Positions 37,374-46,303 are shown, numbered from the stretch's first letter. The stretch: DNA of 64,000 nucleotides from Pseudomonas sp. QS1027 (GCF_002814235.1 NZ_PHSU01000039.1:62001-126000), one strand, 5' to 3'. Numbers and translations are program-made. The notes: generated by a model from the letters alone, not told the origin.

Positions 37374-38123
37374 TCAGACCGGACGGCAGATCCAGTGCAG
37401 GTAACGTCCCAGTCCGGCAAAACCGGGATGGCGACGGTGGGCCAGTTCCATTTCCAGCAGGTCCGCCAGGGTGGCGCGGGCCTGGAATTCAACCGGCATG
37501 TAGTCGTGGAAAACCCGCACGCCACTCTGGGTTTCGACCCGCCACAGACCTTCAAGTTGCGCCGCCAACTCGCGCGGATCAAGGGGTTGCTGCGGGGTCA
37601 GGCTCTGCTTTTCACCGGCCATGTCGTTCTTGCGCATCTTGCGGAAATGGCCCTTGAGCAAGTTGCGGTAGATCAGCGCATCGCGGTTGTAGAAGGCCAG
37701 GGACAGCCAGCCATCCGGCTTGCACAGCTGGTGCAGCACCGGCAGGATCGCATGGGGCTCGGCGAGCCATTCGAGCACGGCGTGACAGAGCACCAGGTCA
37801 TAGGGCTCGGTGAGCTGGCCGAGCAGTTCCTGCCACGGAGCCTGGATAAAGGTCGCGTTTTGCCCGGCGTCGGCAAAGCGCTGGCGTGCGCCCTCGAGCA
37901 TCGGTTCGGCGGGTTCGGCGAGGGTCACCTGATGACCGCGTTCGGCCAGCCACAACGACATATGACCCAGGCCCGCGCCGATATCCAGCACTCGCAACGG
38001 GCGCTGCGGCAGGCTCTCGGTCAGGTCGGCCTGGAGCACGGCGAGGCGGATCGCGCCCTTGGCCCCACCGTAGATCTTCTCGGCGAAGCGGGTCGCCAGT
38101 TGGTCGAAATGACGGTCGCTCAT
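37374..38123 (-). CDS. cmoM: tRNA 5-carboxymethoxyuridine methyltransferase CmoM
   Basis: A 249-residue SAM-dependent methyltransferase (formerly SmtA). The start MSDRHFDQLATRFAEKIYGG and the KGAIRLAVL block are family features. SAM motif I is VLDIGAGLGHMSLWLA (about 43-58), followed by LVLCHAVLEWL and the FYNRDALIYRNLLKGHF stretch. CmoM methylates cmo5U34 of certain tRNAs to mcmo5U34. The ATG overlaps the mazG-like stop by 4 bp, indicating an operon. Confidence 0.88.
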   Translation of the reverse strand: MSDRHFDQLATRFAEKIYGGAKGAIRLAVLQADLTESLPQRPLRVLDIGAGLGHMSLWLAERGHQVTLAEPAEPMLEGARQRFADAGQNATFIQAPWQELLGQLTEPYDLVLCHAVLEWLAEPHAILPVLHQLCKPDGWLSLAFYNRDALIYRNLLKGHFRKMRKNDMAGEKQSLTPQQPLDPRELAAQLEGLWRVETQSGVRVFHDYMPVEFQARATLADLLEMELAHRRHPGFAGLGRYLHWICRPV

Positions 38124-38425
38124 TGGGCGAAACGCCGTTCGCTGTCGGCCAGCTTGGCGCGAACCACTTCGTTCATGTCCAGGCCCAGTTCGCTGCACAG
38201 CAGGAGCAGGTAAAGGACGATATCGCCGACTTCCTGCCCGGCATGGGCGAGCTTTTCCGGCGGCAGTTGGCGCGATTGATCCTCGCTGAGCCACTGGAAA
38301 ATTTCCACCAGTTCGGCCATCTCCACGCTGGCGGCCATGGCCAGGTTTTTCGGGCTGTGGAAGGTTTTCCAGTCGTTGCGATCGCGGATGCCGTGCAGGC
38401 GTTGGGTCAGTTCGTCGAGGTTCAT
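38120..38425 (-). CDS. MazG-like nucleotide pyrophosphohydrolase
   Basis: A 101-residue all-alpha NTP pyrophosphatase of the MazG/RS21-C6 type. The metal-binding pattern is visible: EMAELVEIFQWL (Glu pair) and EVGDIVLYLLLL (EVxD). An N-terminal RNDWKTFHSPKNLAMA stretch is characteristic of this group. These enzymes cleave (d)NTPs such as dCTP or damaged nucleotides. The ATG at 38425 is chosen; further upstream the frame has no support. It is the first gene of the operon running to the DUF4136 pair. Confidence 0.88.
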   Translation of the reverse strand: MNLDELTQRLHGIRDRNDWKTFHSPKNLAMAASVEMAELVEIFQWLSEDQSRQLPPEKLAHAGQEVGDIVLYLLLLCSELGLDMNEVVRAKLADSERRFAQ

Positions 38426-38557
38426 GCGGGTGTTCTCCTTCAAGGCGTCTAGCTTCCGGTGGATGAGAACGGGAAGCAAGGGCCTTGCTGTAGGGATAAC
38501 ACCTGGAGCAGATGAAATATTCGTCAGGGCGGGTAGGCGAGCGGTGCTTAGCCGCGA

Positions 38558-39931
38558 TCAGCGGCACCTTCCACGACGTTTGTGGAGCCGATGAAGTTCT
38601 TCTCGTTGCTGACGGATCGTTACGAGCACACTGCGCATTTCGCGGTGGCGCTTGCTATTGAGGGCTAGCAAGCTCAGCAGTGGAAAAACTATCCCTGTTA
38701 TGTAGGAAATGAAATGAGGTTTATTGCCAGTAAGCGATAGTACCAAAAACAAGCAAAGCACATTCAACGTGACAATGCCCCATATTGCCCTGGGACGCCC
38801 ACGTACCACCAGATAATTGAGTATCGTCAGTGTCGTCGACGCAGAGATCGCCACAATTATCGTATACCTGCCGCGCTCGGGATAACCTCTAAAGTAAGTG
38901 CTCGCCATCAGGGATATAGTGCATGCCGCCGAGAACACGCTAAGAAAAAATGAGCATAAAAAAATTTTGAAATAGCGCGCCATAAATGCTTTGAATTTCT
39001 TGCGCTCAAAATCAAGATCCATCATTGGATTCATAAAGTACCCCATTGCAATGGCTTTAATGTTTCCCGAATGAGCACTGCCAGCCAAACTCAGAGCAGC
39101 GCCAACAGCATCCTTTATTTGCGTGAGCGTCGCATGTTGCAATTGATCATTGGTATGGCGCTTTGGAAACTCCATCAACCGTTGCTTAAGTTTCAACTGC
39201 TTTGCAGTCAAACTGGGATGCCGAATGGACAGTAGCTCGCGGGTTAATGACTTTTGCTGCTGTCGGGAAAGCCCCCTCGAAAGCTCATACCAATTTCTAC
39301 CCGTCGCCGCTTTTCGAGCCTGTAGCAACCTGACTGTCGCTACCCCCGAGATACCTGCACCGAGCAACGAAATAGCGTCCAGAAGGGGCATCATGTATCG
39401 ATACCAGTCCTCGCGATCCATCTCATCGTTCAAAACAGGATCGCTGGCTTCGTTATAAGCCCTGACGCCACTCACGATACATTGCGCTGAACTCGCCGCT
39501 ACAACAGCTAGCCCAATTTTCGAGACGATCAGGCTCGTGCCAGCACTGAACGGGACGAATACCGTCCCACTGAATGCAGTAATCCATCCCAAGATGGCGC
39601 TGCTACAAGCCAAGCCCGCACTCACCGCCTCGGCGACTAGTCGCGATTCCCGCGGCTGTGTCTCCAAGATCCGTACAAACTCCAACGGTGCCATGTGCCT
39701 GGGCGCTTCACGCAATACGACCTTTTTCGGCACAATGCTACAAATAACCCGGAACTCCCGCAGCGTCACCACAGTGAAGTCACTCTCGATATAAACCACC
39801 CCCGCACCGGCTATCGCCGGATCCGCATCGATGGCACGGAACAGACGCGGTAGATCGACCTTGCCCTCCACACGTTGACGAGTATTGTTGTGCGCACTGG
39901 GCACGCCGCTTTTCAATAACTCGGAAATCAT
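38558..39931 (-). CDS. Unknown membrane protein divergent from hcp, candidate T6SS cargo
   Basis: A 457-residue protein of no family I recognise. The ATG at 39931 follows AGGGAG; a GTG three codons upstream is an alternative. Residues 1-100 are soluble. An Ala/Gly/Ser-rich hydrophobic hairpin follows at about 105-165 (AGLACSSAILGWITAFSG; KIGLAVVAASSAQCIVSG), then a charged helical middle (170-300). At the C-terminus are four membrane segments (about 315-450). Base composition is AT-richer than the flanks. The layout recalls T6SS membrane-active effectors encoded beside hcp, but toxicity and an immunity partner are not shown. Confidence 0.5.
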   Translation of the reverse strand: MISELLKSGVPSAHNNTRQRVEGKVDLPRLFRAIDADPAIAGAGVVYIESDFTVVTLREFRVICSIVPKKVVLREAPRHMAPLEFVRILETQPRESRLVAEAVSAGLACSSAILGWITAFSGTVFVPFSAGTSLIVSKIGLAVVAASSAQCIVSGVRAYNEASDPVLNDEMDREDWYRYMMPLLDAISLLGAGISGVATVRLLQARKAATGRNWYELSRGLSRQQQKSLTRELLSIRHPSLTAKQLKLKQRLMEFPKRHTNDQLQHATLTQIKDAVGAALSLAGSAHSGNIKAIAMGYFMNPMMDLDFERKKFKAFMARYFKIFLCSFFLSVFSAACTISLMASTYFRGYPERGRYTIIVAISASTTLTILNYLVVRGRPRAIWGIVTLNVLCLFLVLSLTGNKPHFISYITGIVFPLLSLLALNSKRHREMRSVLVTIRQQREELHRLHKRRGRCR

Positions 39932-40122
39932 CCCGGTCACTCCCTAACCTGTTATCACGGTCTTGGAGCATAGGCAGCCCTATCAACTGAAAATGTAGGA
40001 CTCGCGAGTTAATAATGCAGGCCTATTCTCTTTTGCTGTTCAACGCCTTGATCCAGGCAAGCCTCCGCGAAGAAAGTGCCTTCCGACGCCAATCCGGCGT
40101 GAATCAACGACAAGGAGCGTGT

Positions 40123-40611
40123 ATGGCAACCGATATGTTTTTGAAGCTGGGTGATATCAAGGGCGAGTCCAAGGATCAGCAGCATCGGGACGAAATCGAA
40201 ATAAAATCGATTCAATGGGGCATGAGCCAATCCGGCTCTATGCATACCGGCAGCGGCGGAGGGGCCGGCAAGGTCAGTATCAACAACCTGTCCTTCGGTA
40301 AGTCCATGGACAAGTCATCGCCCAACTTGATGGCGGCCTGCTCCAGCGGCAAGCATTATTCCGAGGCGACACTCACGATACGCAAGGCCGGCGGCACCAG
40401 TCCGGTGGAATACCTAGTGATCACCCTGAAGGAAGTGATGGTGGCGTCCTATGGAACCGACGGGACTCAAGACAGCGACATTCTGCAGGAGGATGTATCG
40501 CTGAATTTCGCCAAGGTCGAGGTCAGCTACCAGCCGCAAAAAGCCGATGGCGGCAAGGACGGCGGCGCTATCAAGTACGGCTGGAATATTCGTGAGAACG
40601 TAAAAATTTAA
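40123..40611 (+). CDS. hcp: Hcp family type VI secretion tube protein
   Basis: A 162-residue Hcp1-type protein, close to the HcpA/B/C group of P. aeruginosa: DMFLKLGDIKGESKDQQHRDE, IQWGMSQSGSMHTGSGGGAGK, SPNLMAACSSGKHYSEATL and the C-terminal DGGAIKYGWNIRENVKI. Hcp hexamers stack into the secreted inner tube and carry small effectors. An AAGGAG ribosome site precedes the ATG. No other T6SS structural gene is near, so this is an orphan hcp, divergent from the unknown membrane protein gene. Confidence 0.95.
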   Translation: MATDMFLKLGDIKGESKDQQHRDEIEIKSIQWGMSQSGSMHTGSGGGAGKVSINNLSFGKSMDKSSPNLMAACSSGKHYSEATLTIRKAGGTSPVEYLVITLKEVMVASYGTDGTQDSDILQEDVSLNFAKVEVSYQPQKADGGKDGGAIKYGWNIRENVKI

Positions 40612-40675
40612 CAGCCGTTGGCCACGTTGCAGGGCCTCTTTGGGAGAGCCGAATTCCTGATCACCGATCTCATTT

Positions 40676-40825
40676 TCAGATGCAGTGGATGGGCCTGTCG
40701 ATCATGTCCTTTCCAGCGCGCATGCGTTCGCTGCCATAGGAATGCAAATCCACGATCGAAGCATGGGTGTTGATGAAGAGAATATGACGGTTAGTGCAGG
40801 TCGGAGTTAGCGGTATGTAGCCCAT
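40676..40825 (-). pseudogene. Short open frame, possible truncated DUF3077-like gene
   Basis: A 49-codon frame starting ATG 40825 (MGYIPLTPTC), preceded by GAAGGA. The peptide TNRHILFINTHASIVDLHSY followed by GSERMRAGKDMID loosely resembles the N-terminal half of short DUF3077-type Pseudomonas proteins, which are usually 80-100 residues. The early stop suggests a truncated remnant. The resemblance is from memory and weak; it could be non-coding. Confidence 0.3.
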
Positions 40826-40922
40826 CTGAAATTCCTTCTCGGTGGAGCTGACACCTTTCGCGGCCAAGCGAAGACGGGTGGCAGCTGTACGCGGGTTGGC
40901 CGACCGGGGAAAAGGACCCGGC

Positions 40923-40936
40923 ACACCCGAAGGTGT
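40923..40936 (-). other. UUCG-capped hairpin in a leader region
   Basis: On the minus strand, arms ACACC and GGTGT close a TTCG loop with a C-G closing pair, the very stable cUUCGg tetraloop. It lies about 100 nt upstream of the short frame at 40676-40825. The surrounding translation (HIRVMAAVRGTPSGVPG) is one I recall from many Pseudomonas loci, suggesting a recurrent leader element. Confidence 0.45.
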
Positions 40937-41032
40937 CCCACGCACAGCCGCCATAACACGAATGTGCGAGCACAAAAAAAGCGTCTGCAATATAGAGGGT
41001 AGGGGATGCGACGTTCCGATGAGAGAGGTCTG

Positions 41033-41887
41033 TCAGGCGATAGGTCGCCAACGACCGCTCAGATGTTCCAGTCCCTTGGCGCCGGACAATTTGAACGCGC
41101 CGTTCGAGCCCGGCGCACTGGTCCACAGGCCGACTTCACCGGGCAGGCGCACCGGTCTTCTGAACGCCACCTCGATCTCGATATTCGCGCTCGGCAGGTG
41201 CTCGTGCAGGGCCGCGAGGATCCGGGCCTTGTTCCACAAGCCATGGGCGATGGGCCGCGGGAAACCGAACAGGCGGGCGCTCAGGGCCGTCAGGTGGATC
41301 GGGTTGTAGTCGCCGGAAACCCTGGCGTAGCGCCGACCGATATCGACCGGAACCTGCCAGTGCGTCAGCTCGGTCAAGGGCGGGGCTGAGGCCTTGGTTT
41401 TCCGCGCGGGCCTGGTCTCCAGGCTGACGCCCCGGCAGAGCAGCCGGCTTTCGGCTTCCCAGAGCGGCCCGAGGGCATCGTCGATCTCGGTGAGCAGATC
41501 GAAGGTCACGCCCTGGACATGGGGCTGCAGGTTACGCACCTGCACGCCGATCCGTAGATGACTCATGCCGCCCAAGGGGCGCAGCAGGCTGATACGATTG
41601 TTCAGGTGCACCAGGCCCGGCAGCGGAAAGGGGAACTCCTTGGCTGTCAGCAACTGCAGTTGCAGGGGCAACGCCAGCACATGGGGATAGGTCGCCGGCA
41701 TCGGGCTGTCTTCGGCAAAGCCGCAGACCCGACGATAGGCGGCCAGGCGCCGCTCATCGACGGTCACCCAACTGCGTAGCCCCTGGTCCGGCAAGTGTTG
41801 GCCCGCGATGATGCGTCGTGTCGCGGCGCGCAGGTAAAGCGCGGGCAAGCTGGGCGCGGCGGTCAGGTATTGCCAGTTCACGGGCAT
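41033..41887 (-). CDS. MaoC-like acyl dehydratase
   Basis: A 284-residue hot-dog-fold protein. The start MPVNWQYLTAAPSLPALYLR is chosen over an upstream in-frame start with no similarity. The N-terminal half is a degenerate hot-dog domain (YPHVLALPLQLQLLTAKEFPF). The C-terminal half holds the MaoC hydratase motif: YARVSGDYNPIHLTALSARLFGFPRPIAHGLW, with catalytic Asp and His. Such enzymes hydrate trans-2-enoyl thioesters; the substrate is unknown. It is divergent from the AraC-type regulator 203 bp away. Confidence 0.82.
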   Translation of the reverse strand: MPVNWQYLTAAPSLPALYLRAATRRIIAGQHLPDQGLRSWVTVDERRLAAYRRVCGFAEDSPMPATYPHVLALPLQLQLLTAKEFPFPLPGLVHLNNRISLLRPLGGMSHLRIGVQVRNLQPHVQGVTFDLLTEIDDALGPLWEAESRLLCRGVSLETRPARKTKASAPPLTELTHWQVPVDIGRRYARVSGDYNPIHLTALSARLFGFPRPIAHGLWNKARILAALHEHLPSANIEIEVAFRRPVRLPGEVGLWTSAPGSNGAFKLSGAKGLEHLSGRWRPIA

Positions 41888-42090
41888 GAGCAGTCGCTTT
41901 GTTTGTGGGAAAAGACTTTCAGGTTTATAGGCTATATCTCGCACAGGATAGGGCTTATTCGTTGCTCCGTGTTGCTTTGGTGCTAGGAGCGAACCACTGT
42001 CGGGCGCTGATGGCCTGCTGGCATTGTCAGAAACGATGGCTTGGCCTAAGGTCGCAGTCTGAAAGCTGTCTTGCGACATAAGGTCTATTC

Positions 42091-42882
42091 ATGCCGACTA
42101 ACGGACAACGTGGTCCCCAACGACAGATTCCCGCGCTGGCATCCCTGCCGCGCCCGCTGTACGCCCGTGCCGAGAGCCTGAGCGCCGGCTCTTGGACGCC
42201 GCGTCATCGCCATGACTGGGTGCAGTTTTCCTATGCCATCAGCGGAGTGCTGGGGGTGCACACCACCGAGGGCAGCTTCTTTGCGCCGCCGCAATGGGGT
42301 GTGTGGATTCCGGCGGGGCTGGAGCATGAGGTGGTGACTTCGATGCGTGCGGAAATGCGCAGCCTGTATGTGCGCCGCGAGGATTGCCAGTGGGCGCCGG
42401 CGCGCTGCCGGGTGCTGGAGGTGACGCCGCTGGCCCGGGAGTTGATCAAGAGCTTCTGCCTGTTGCCGGCCGATTATCCCGAGGAGGGGGGCAGCGAAGG
42501 ACGCCTGGTGCAGGTGTTGCTGGATCAGTTGGCGGGGTTGCCGGAGGTGGGGTTCTCGCTACCGCTGCCGCGCCATTCGCGGTTGCTCGACTTGTGCAAC
42601 GAGTTGATTGAAAACCCGGAGCTGGGGGTGACCCTGGGGCAGTGGGCCGAGCGCCTGGGCATGTCGGAAAAAACCTTGATGCGACTGTTTCAGCGTGAGA
42701 CCGGATTGAGTTTTCGGGGCTGGCGCCAGCGTGCGCGATTGCTCTCGTCGCTGGGGACCCTGGAGGCGGGTGACAGCGTGACCCGGGCCGCGCTGTCCTG
42801 TGGTTATGACTCGACGTCGGCGTTTATCGCCGCGTTCAAGGGGTTGTTCGGTTATACGCCGGGGGAGCTGTTTCGCCACTGA
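42091..42882 (+). CDS. AraC family transcriptional regulator
   Basis: A 263-residue regulator with a cupin-type sensor domain (HRHDWVQFSYAISGVLGVHT, then WGVWIPAGLEHEV, about 38-85). A C-terminal AraC DNA-binding domain spans about 160-263: LGQWAERLGMSEKTLMRLFQ and the second helix-turn-helix VTRAALSCGYDSTSAFIAAF, ending FGYTPGELFR. It lies divergent from the MaoC-like gene, a plausible target. The inducer is unknown. Confidence 0.92.
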   Translation: MPTNGQRGPQRQIPALASLPRPLYARAESLSAGSWTPRHRHDWVQFSYAISGVLGVHTTEGSFFAPPQWGVWIPAGLEHEVVTSMRAEMRSLYVRREDCQWAPARCRVLEVTPLARELIKSFCLLPADYPEEGGSEGRLVQVLLDQLAGLPEVGFSLPLPRHSRLLDLCNELIENPELGVTLGQWAERLGMSEKTLMRLFQRETGLSFRGWRQRARLLSSLGTLEAGDSVTRAALSCGYDSTSAFIAAFKGLFGYTPGELFRH

Positions 42883-42912
42883 GTACCGCAACAGACTCAA
42901 GAACACCACCCA

Positions 42913-42990
42913 CCTGTAGGAGCAGGGCTTGCCCGCGAAGCTTTTGGCGGCCTCAAGGGGCTCTTCGCTGGCAAGCCAGGCTCCTACAGG
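42913..42990. repeat. REP/REPIN palindrome
   Basis: An imperfect inverted repeat with outer arms CCTGTAGGAGC and GCTCCTACAGG, inner arms around GGCTTGCCCGCGAAG and CTTCGCTGGCAAGCC. This is the GTAGGAGC-type extragenic palindrome dispersed in Pseudomonas genomes. It lies between the convergent AraC gene and the chemoreceptor gene. Confidence 0.85.
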
Positions 42991-43014
42991 CTATGCGGCA
43001 TGCTCAAGATCTGA

Positions 43015-44961
43015 TCAGGTCCGGAACCGCTTGACCAAGGCATCCAGCTCGCTGGACAGCCCCGCCAACCCCTGGGAGTCGAGTCGCGCCGAGTTCGCCA
43101 GTTCCGCCACCAACTGCGCATCGCCATGGATCTGGCTGATGTGCCGGTTGATGTCTTCGGCCACATGGTGCTGCTCTTCCGCCGCGGTGGCGATCTGGGT
43201 GTTCATGTCGCGGATCACGTCCACCGACTCGCGGATCTGCCCGAAACTGGTGCGCGCCAGGCCGATGCGGTTCACCGACTCCTGCGACACCTCAAGGCTG
43301 GCATGCATCTGTTGGGCGACCTGGCTGGTGCGCTTGGCCAGGTTACCCAGCAGGCCGTCGATCTCCGCCGTGGAGTCGGCGGTGCGCTTGGCCAGGGCCC
43401 GCACTTCGTCGGCGACCACCGCAAAACCACGGCCTTGCTCACCGGCCCGGGCCGCTTCGATGGCGGCGTTGAGCGCCAGCAGGTTGGTCTGTTCGGCAAT
43501 CGAGCGAATGGTGCCGAGAATCGACTGGATATTGTTGCTGTCGGTTTCCAATTGCTGCATCGATTGGGCCGACTGGGAAATTTCATGGCTCAACTGGTCG
43601 ACGCTGCTCACCGCCGCATCGATCTGCTGCTGGCCTTCACGGGCCTGGCGCTGGCCGCTGTCGGCCGATTCGGCGGCCTGGCTGCAGGAGCGGGCGACTT
43701 CGTTGGCGGTGGCAACCATCTCGTGGAAGGCCGTCGACACCATGTCCACCGCTTCGCGCTGGCGCCCGGCGGCGTCGGCCATGTCCCCGGAGACCCGGGT
43801 GGAATTACGCGACGAGTCGAGAATCTTGTTGGCCGACTGGCCGATGTGCTGGATCAGGCTGCGGATCGCGCCGAGGAACTGGTTGAACCAGTTCGCCAGT
43901 TGCGCGGTTTCGTCGCTGCCACGGATCTGCAGGTTCTGGGTCAGGTCGCCTTCGCCCTGGGCGATGCCTTCCAGGCCGCTGGCCACGCTGCGGATCGGCC
44001 GGACGATGACGCTGGCGAAGCTGGCGCCGACAATCGCGAAGATCACTGCGAGCACGGCGGCGATGATCGCCACCAGCCAGGTCAGCTGGTTGGCCGAAGC
44101 CATCACTTCGCTCTGCTTGATCAGGCCGATAAAGGTCCAGCCCAACTGCTCCGATGGCCAGACATTGGCCATGTAGTGTTCGCCGTTGATATCGACTTCC
44201 ACCAGGCCTTTGCCGGCTTTGGCCAGGTCGGCGTAACCGCCACCGAGACTGCCCAGGGCCTTGAAGTTGTGCTCAGGCTGCTTGGGGTCCACCAGCAGGT
44301 TGCCGCTGCTCTCCATCAACATCAGGTAGCCGCTTTCACCGAGCTTGATCTGCTTGACGATCTCGGTCAGTTGCTTGAGGGTCACGTCGACACCGACGAC
44401 ACCCCCCTGGGAGCCCAGCTTGTTGTCCACGGTGCGCACGGTGCCGATCATCACGGCGTCGTCGGCGGCCCAGTAGTAGGCGGAGGTCCGCAGGGTCTTG
44501 CCGGGATTGGCGATCGCGGTCTTGTACCAGGGACGGACACGGGGGTCGTAGCTGGCCAGTTTCGGGTCGGCTGGCGTGGAGACGTAGCCACCGTTGCCAA
44601 CGCCGTAGGACACGTAGGAATAAGCCGGATGGGCCAGTCTCATGCCCTCAAGCAGGTCGTAGATCTGTTTGTCCTGCTCGTTAAGGGGCGTTTGCGCGGC
44701 ATCGGCGCTCACGTAGCTCTTGAGCGCGCCATCGGAATTTTTTATCAGCGGCTGGTTCGTCAGGTATTCGACGTTCTGGCTGACGCCGTCAAAAAACAGT
44801 TGCATGGCGTTGCTGACCTGGCGGATCTCCCGGCCACTGCCATCGACAAAGTTACTGCGGGCTTCACTGCGCAGGTTCAGTACCACCAGGGTGGCCACCA
44901 GCACCACCGGCAAACAGGCGACGATTGCAAACGCCCAGGTCAATTTCTGCTTGATATTCAT
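43015..44961 (-). CDS. Methyl-accepting chemotaxis protein with dCache sensor
   Basis: A 648-residue chemoreceptor: membrane helix 1 at about 8-30, a periplasmic double-Cache domain (about 32-280), membrane helix 2 (WLVAIIAAVLAVIFAIVGAS), HAMP, and a signalling domain with tip QTNLLALNAAIEAARAGEQG. The Cache domain carries YDPRVRPWYKTA, a following SAYYW and a GVVGVDVTL aspartate, which fits the published amino-acid-binding dCache pattern (Y, R, W, Y, D), as in PctA-type receptors. The ligand is therefore probably an amino acid. It starts MNIKQKLTWAF; upstream frame rejected. Confidence 0.92.
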   Translation of the reverse strand: MNIKQKLTWAFAIVACLPVVLVATLVVLNLRSEARSNFVDGSGREIRQVSNAMQLFFDGVSQNVEYLTNQPLIKNSDGALKSYVSADAAQTPLNEQDKQIYDLLEGMRLAHPAYSYVSYGVGNGGYVSTPADPKLASYDPRVRPWYKTAIANPGKTLRTSAYYWAADDAVMIGTVRTVDNKLGSQGGVVGVDVTLKQLTEIVKQIKLGESGYLMLMESSGNLLVDPKQPEHNFKALGSLGGGYADLAKAGKGLVEVDINGEHYMANVWPSEQLGWTFIGLIKQSEVMASANQLTWLVAIIAAVLAVIFAIVGASFASVIVRPIRSVASGLEGIAQGEGDLTQNLQIRGSDETAQLANWFNQFLGAIRSLIQHIGQSANKILDSSRNSTRVSGDMADAAGRQREAVDMVSTAFHEMVATANEVARSCSQAAESADSGQRQAREGQQQIDAAVSSVDQLSHEISQSAQSMQQLETDSNNIQSILGTIRSIAEQTNLLALNAAIEAARAGEQGRGFAVVADEVRALAKRTADSTAEIDGLLGNLAKRTSQVAQQMHASLEVSQESVNRIGLARTSFGQIRESVDVIRDMNTQIATAAEEQHHVAEDINRHISQIHGDAQLVAELANSARLDSQGLAGLSSELDALVKRFRT

Positions 44962-45396
44962 CCGCGCTCCAGATTTTTCTTGTAGACCCCAGACGTGCTG
45001 ATCACGTGTGGTCGGTATAGGGCAGCTGTGAAAGTGGTGCTGAAAATCCGTTTCGCTGGCGGCGTAATGATTGTCCGACAAAAACGCCTTTGTCCTAGAG
45101 CGCTTCGGCTGGTGCGGAAAAAAGTTGAGGTACAGGACGAATATTCTGATTTTTTCTGAGCATCAGGCTGTCGGCCGTGGTCGGAAGCGACAAGGTGCTG
45201 CGTGAACAATAGCTTGATAATCGTCAGCTATTCTTTGGAATCGCGGCTTTCATCTGGCGGATTCGTCGGAATAATCTGGCACATTGAGTGCATTGGAGAG
45301 TATTCGAGGTCGGCATCCTCTCCCCGCTGTGAGAGGATTGCCGTATAACGAGTGACATTCGCGTGTTTGGCAATAAAGGACCCACAATAAAAGCTG
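44962..45396. other. Divergent intergenic region, chemoreceptor / RIO kinase
   Basis: A 435-bp stretch that should carry promoters for the chemoreceptor (minus) and the RIO kinase (plus). It is moderately AT-rich towards the right (45150-45390). I see no gene with a ribosome site, no RNA gene and no recognised operator. Confidence 0.5.
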
Positions 45397-46293
45397 ATGA
45401 AGACTCCAAAACGCATTGAACCCCTGATCGAGGACGGTCTGGTCGACGAGGTGCTGCGCCCACTCATGAGTGGTAAAGAGGCAGCGGTTTATGTGGTGCG
45501 CTGTGGCAACGAGCTACGTTGCGCCAAGGTCTACAAGGAGGCGAATAAACGAAGTTTTCGTCAGGCGGCCGAGTATCAGGAAGGCCGCAAGGTGCGTAAC
45601 AGCCGGCAGGCACGCGCCATGGCCAAGGGGTCCAAGTTCGGTCGCAAGGAGACCGAGGACGCCTGGCAGAACGCGGAGGTGGCGGCGTTGTTCCGTCTGG
45701 CCAGTGCTGGCGTACGGGTGCCCAAGCCGTTCGACTTCCTGGAAGGCGTGCTGTTGATGGAGTTGGTGGCGGACGAGTACGGCGATGCCGCGCCACGGCT
45801 CAACGATGTGGTGCTGGAGCCGGATCAGGCGCGCGAGTATCACGCGTTCCTGATTTCCCAGATCGTGCTGATGTTGTGTACCGGTCTGGTGCACGGTGAC
45901 CTGTCGGAGTTCAACGTGCTGTTGACGCCACAGGGTCCGGTGATCATCGACCTGCCCCAGGCGGTGGATGCGGCGGGCAACAACCATGCCTTCAGCATGC
46001 TGGAGCGGGACGTCGGCAACATGGCATCGTACTTCGGGCGTTTCGCTCCGGAGCTCCGGGACACCCGTTATGCCAAGGAAATGTGGGCGTTGTTCGAAGC
46101 CGGCACCTTGCATCCGGGCAGCATTCTGACGGGTGAGTTCGACGATCCGGAAGAACTGGCGGATGTCGGCAGCGTGATGCGCGAGATCGAAGCGGCCCGT
46201 TTCGAGGAGGAGCGCCGGCAGGCGATCCGCGCGGCGGATGACAAGCCGCCGAGCAAGGCTGAAGAGCCGCCTCCGCCGTGGATGCAGCAGTAA
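45397..46293 (+). CDS. RIO-type serine protein kinase
   Basis: A 298-residue RIO1-like kinase (PA4780-like). The nucleotide loop region is PLMSGKEAAVYVVRCG; the lysine is in LRCAKVYKE. The catalytic loop reads LVHGDLSEFNVLL and the metal-binding motif VIIDLPQAVD (in place of DFG). An acidic, Pro-rich tail ends EEPPPPWMQQ. RIO kinases act in ribosome maturation in archaea and eukaryotes; the bacterial role is not settled. A bidirectional terminator separates it from cueR. Confidence 0.92.
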   Translation: MKTPKRIEPLIEDGLVDEVLRPLMSGKEAAVYVVRCGNELRCAKVYKEANKRSFRQAAEYQEGRKVRNSRQARAMAKGSKFGRKETEDAWQNAEVAALFRLASAGVRVPKPFDFLEGVLLMELVADEYGDAAPRLNDVVLEPDQAREYHAFLISQIVLMLCTGLVHGDLSEFNVLLTPQGPVIIDLPQAVDAAGNNHAFSMLERDVGNMASYFGRFAPELRDTRYAKEMWALFEAGTLHPGSILTGEFDDPEELADVGSVMREIEAARFEEERRQAIRAADDKPPSKAEEPPPPWMQQ

Positions 46294-46303
46294 GGGTGTA
46301 AAG

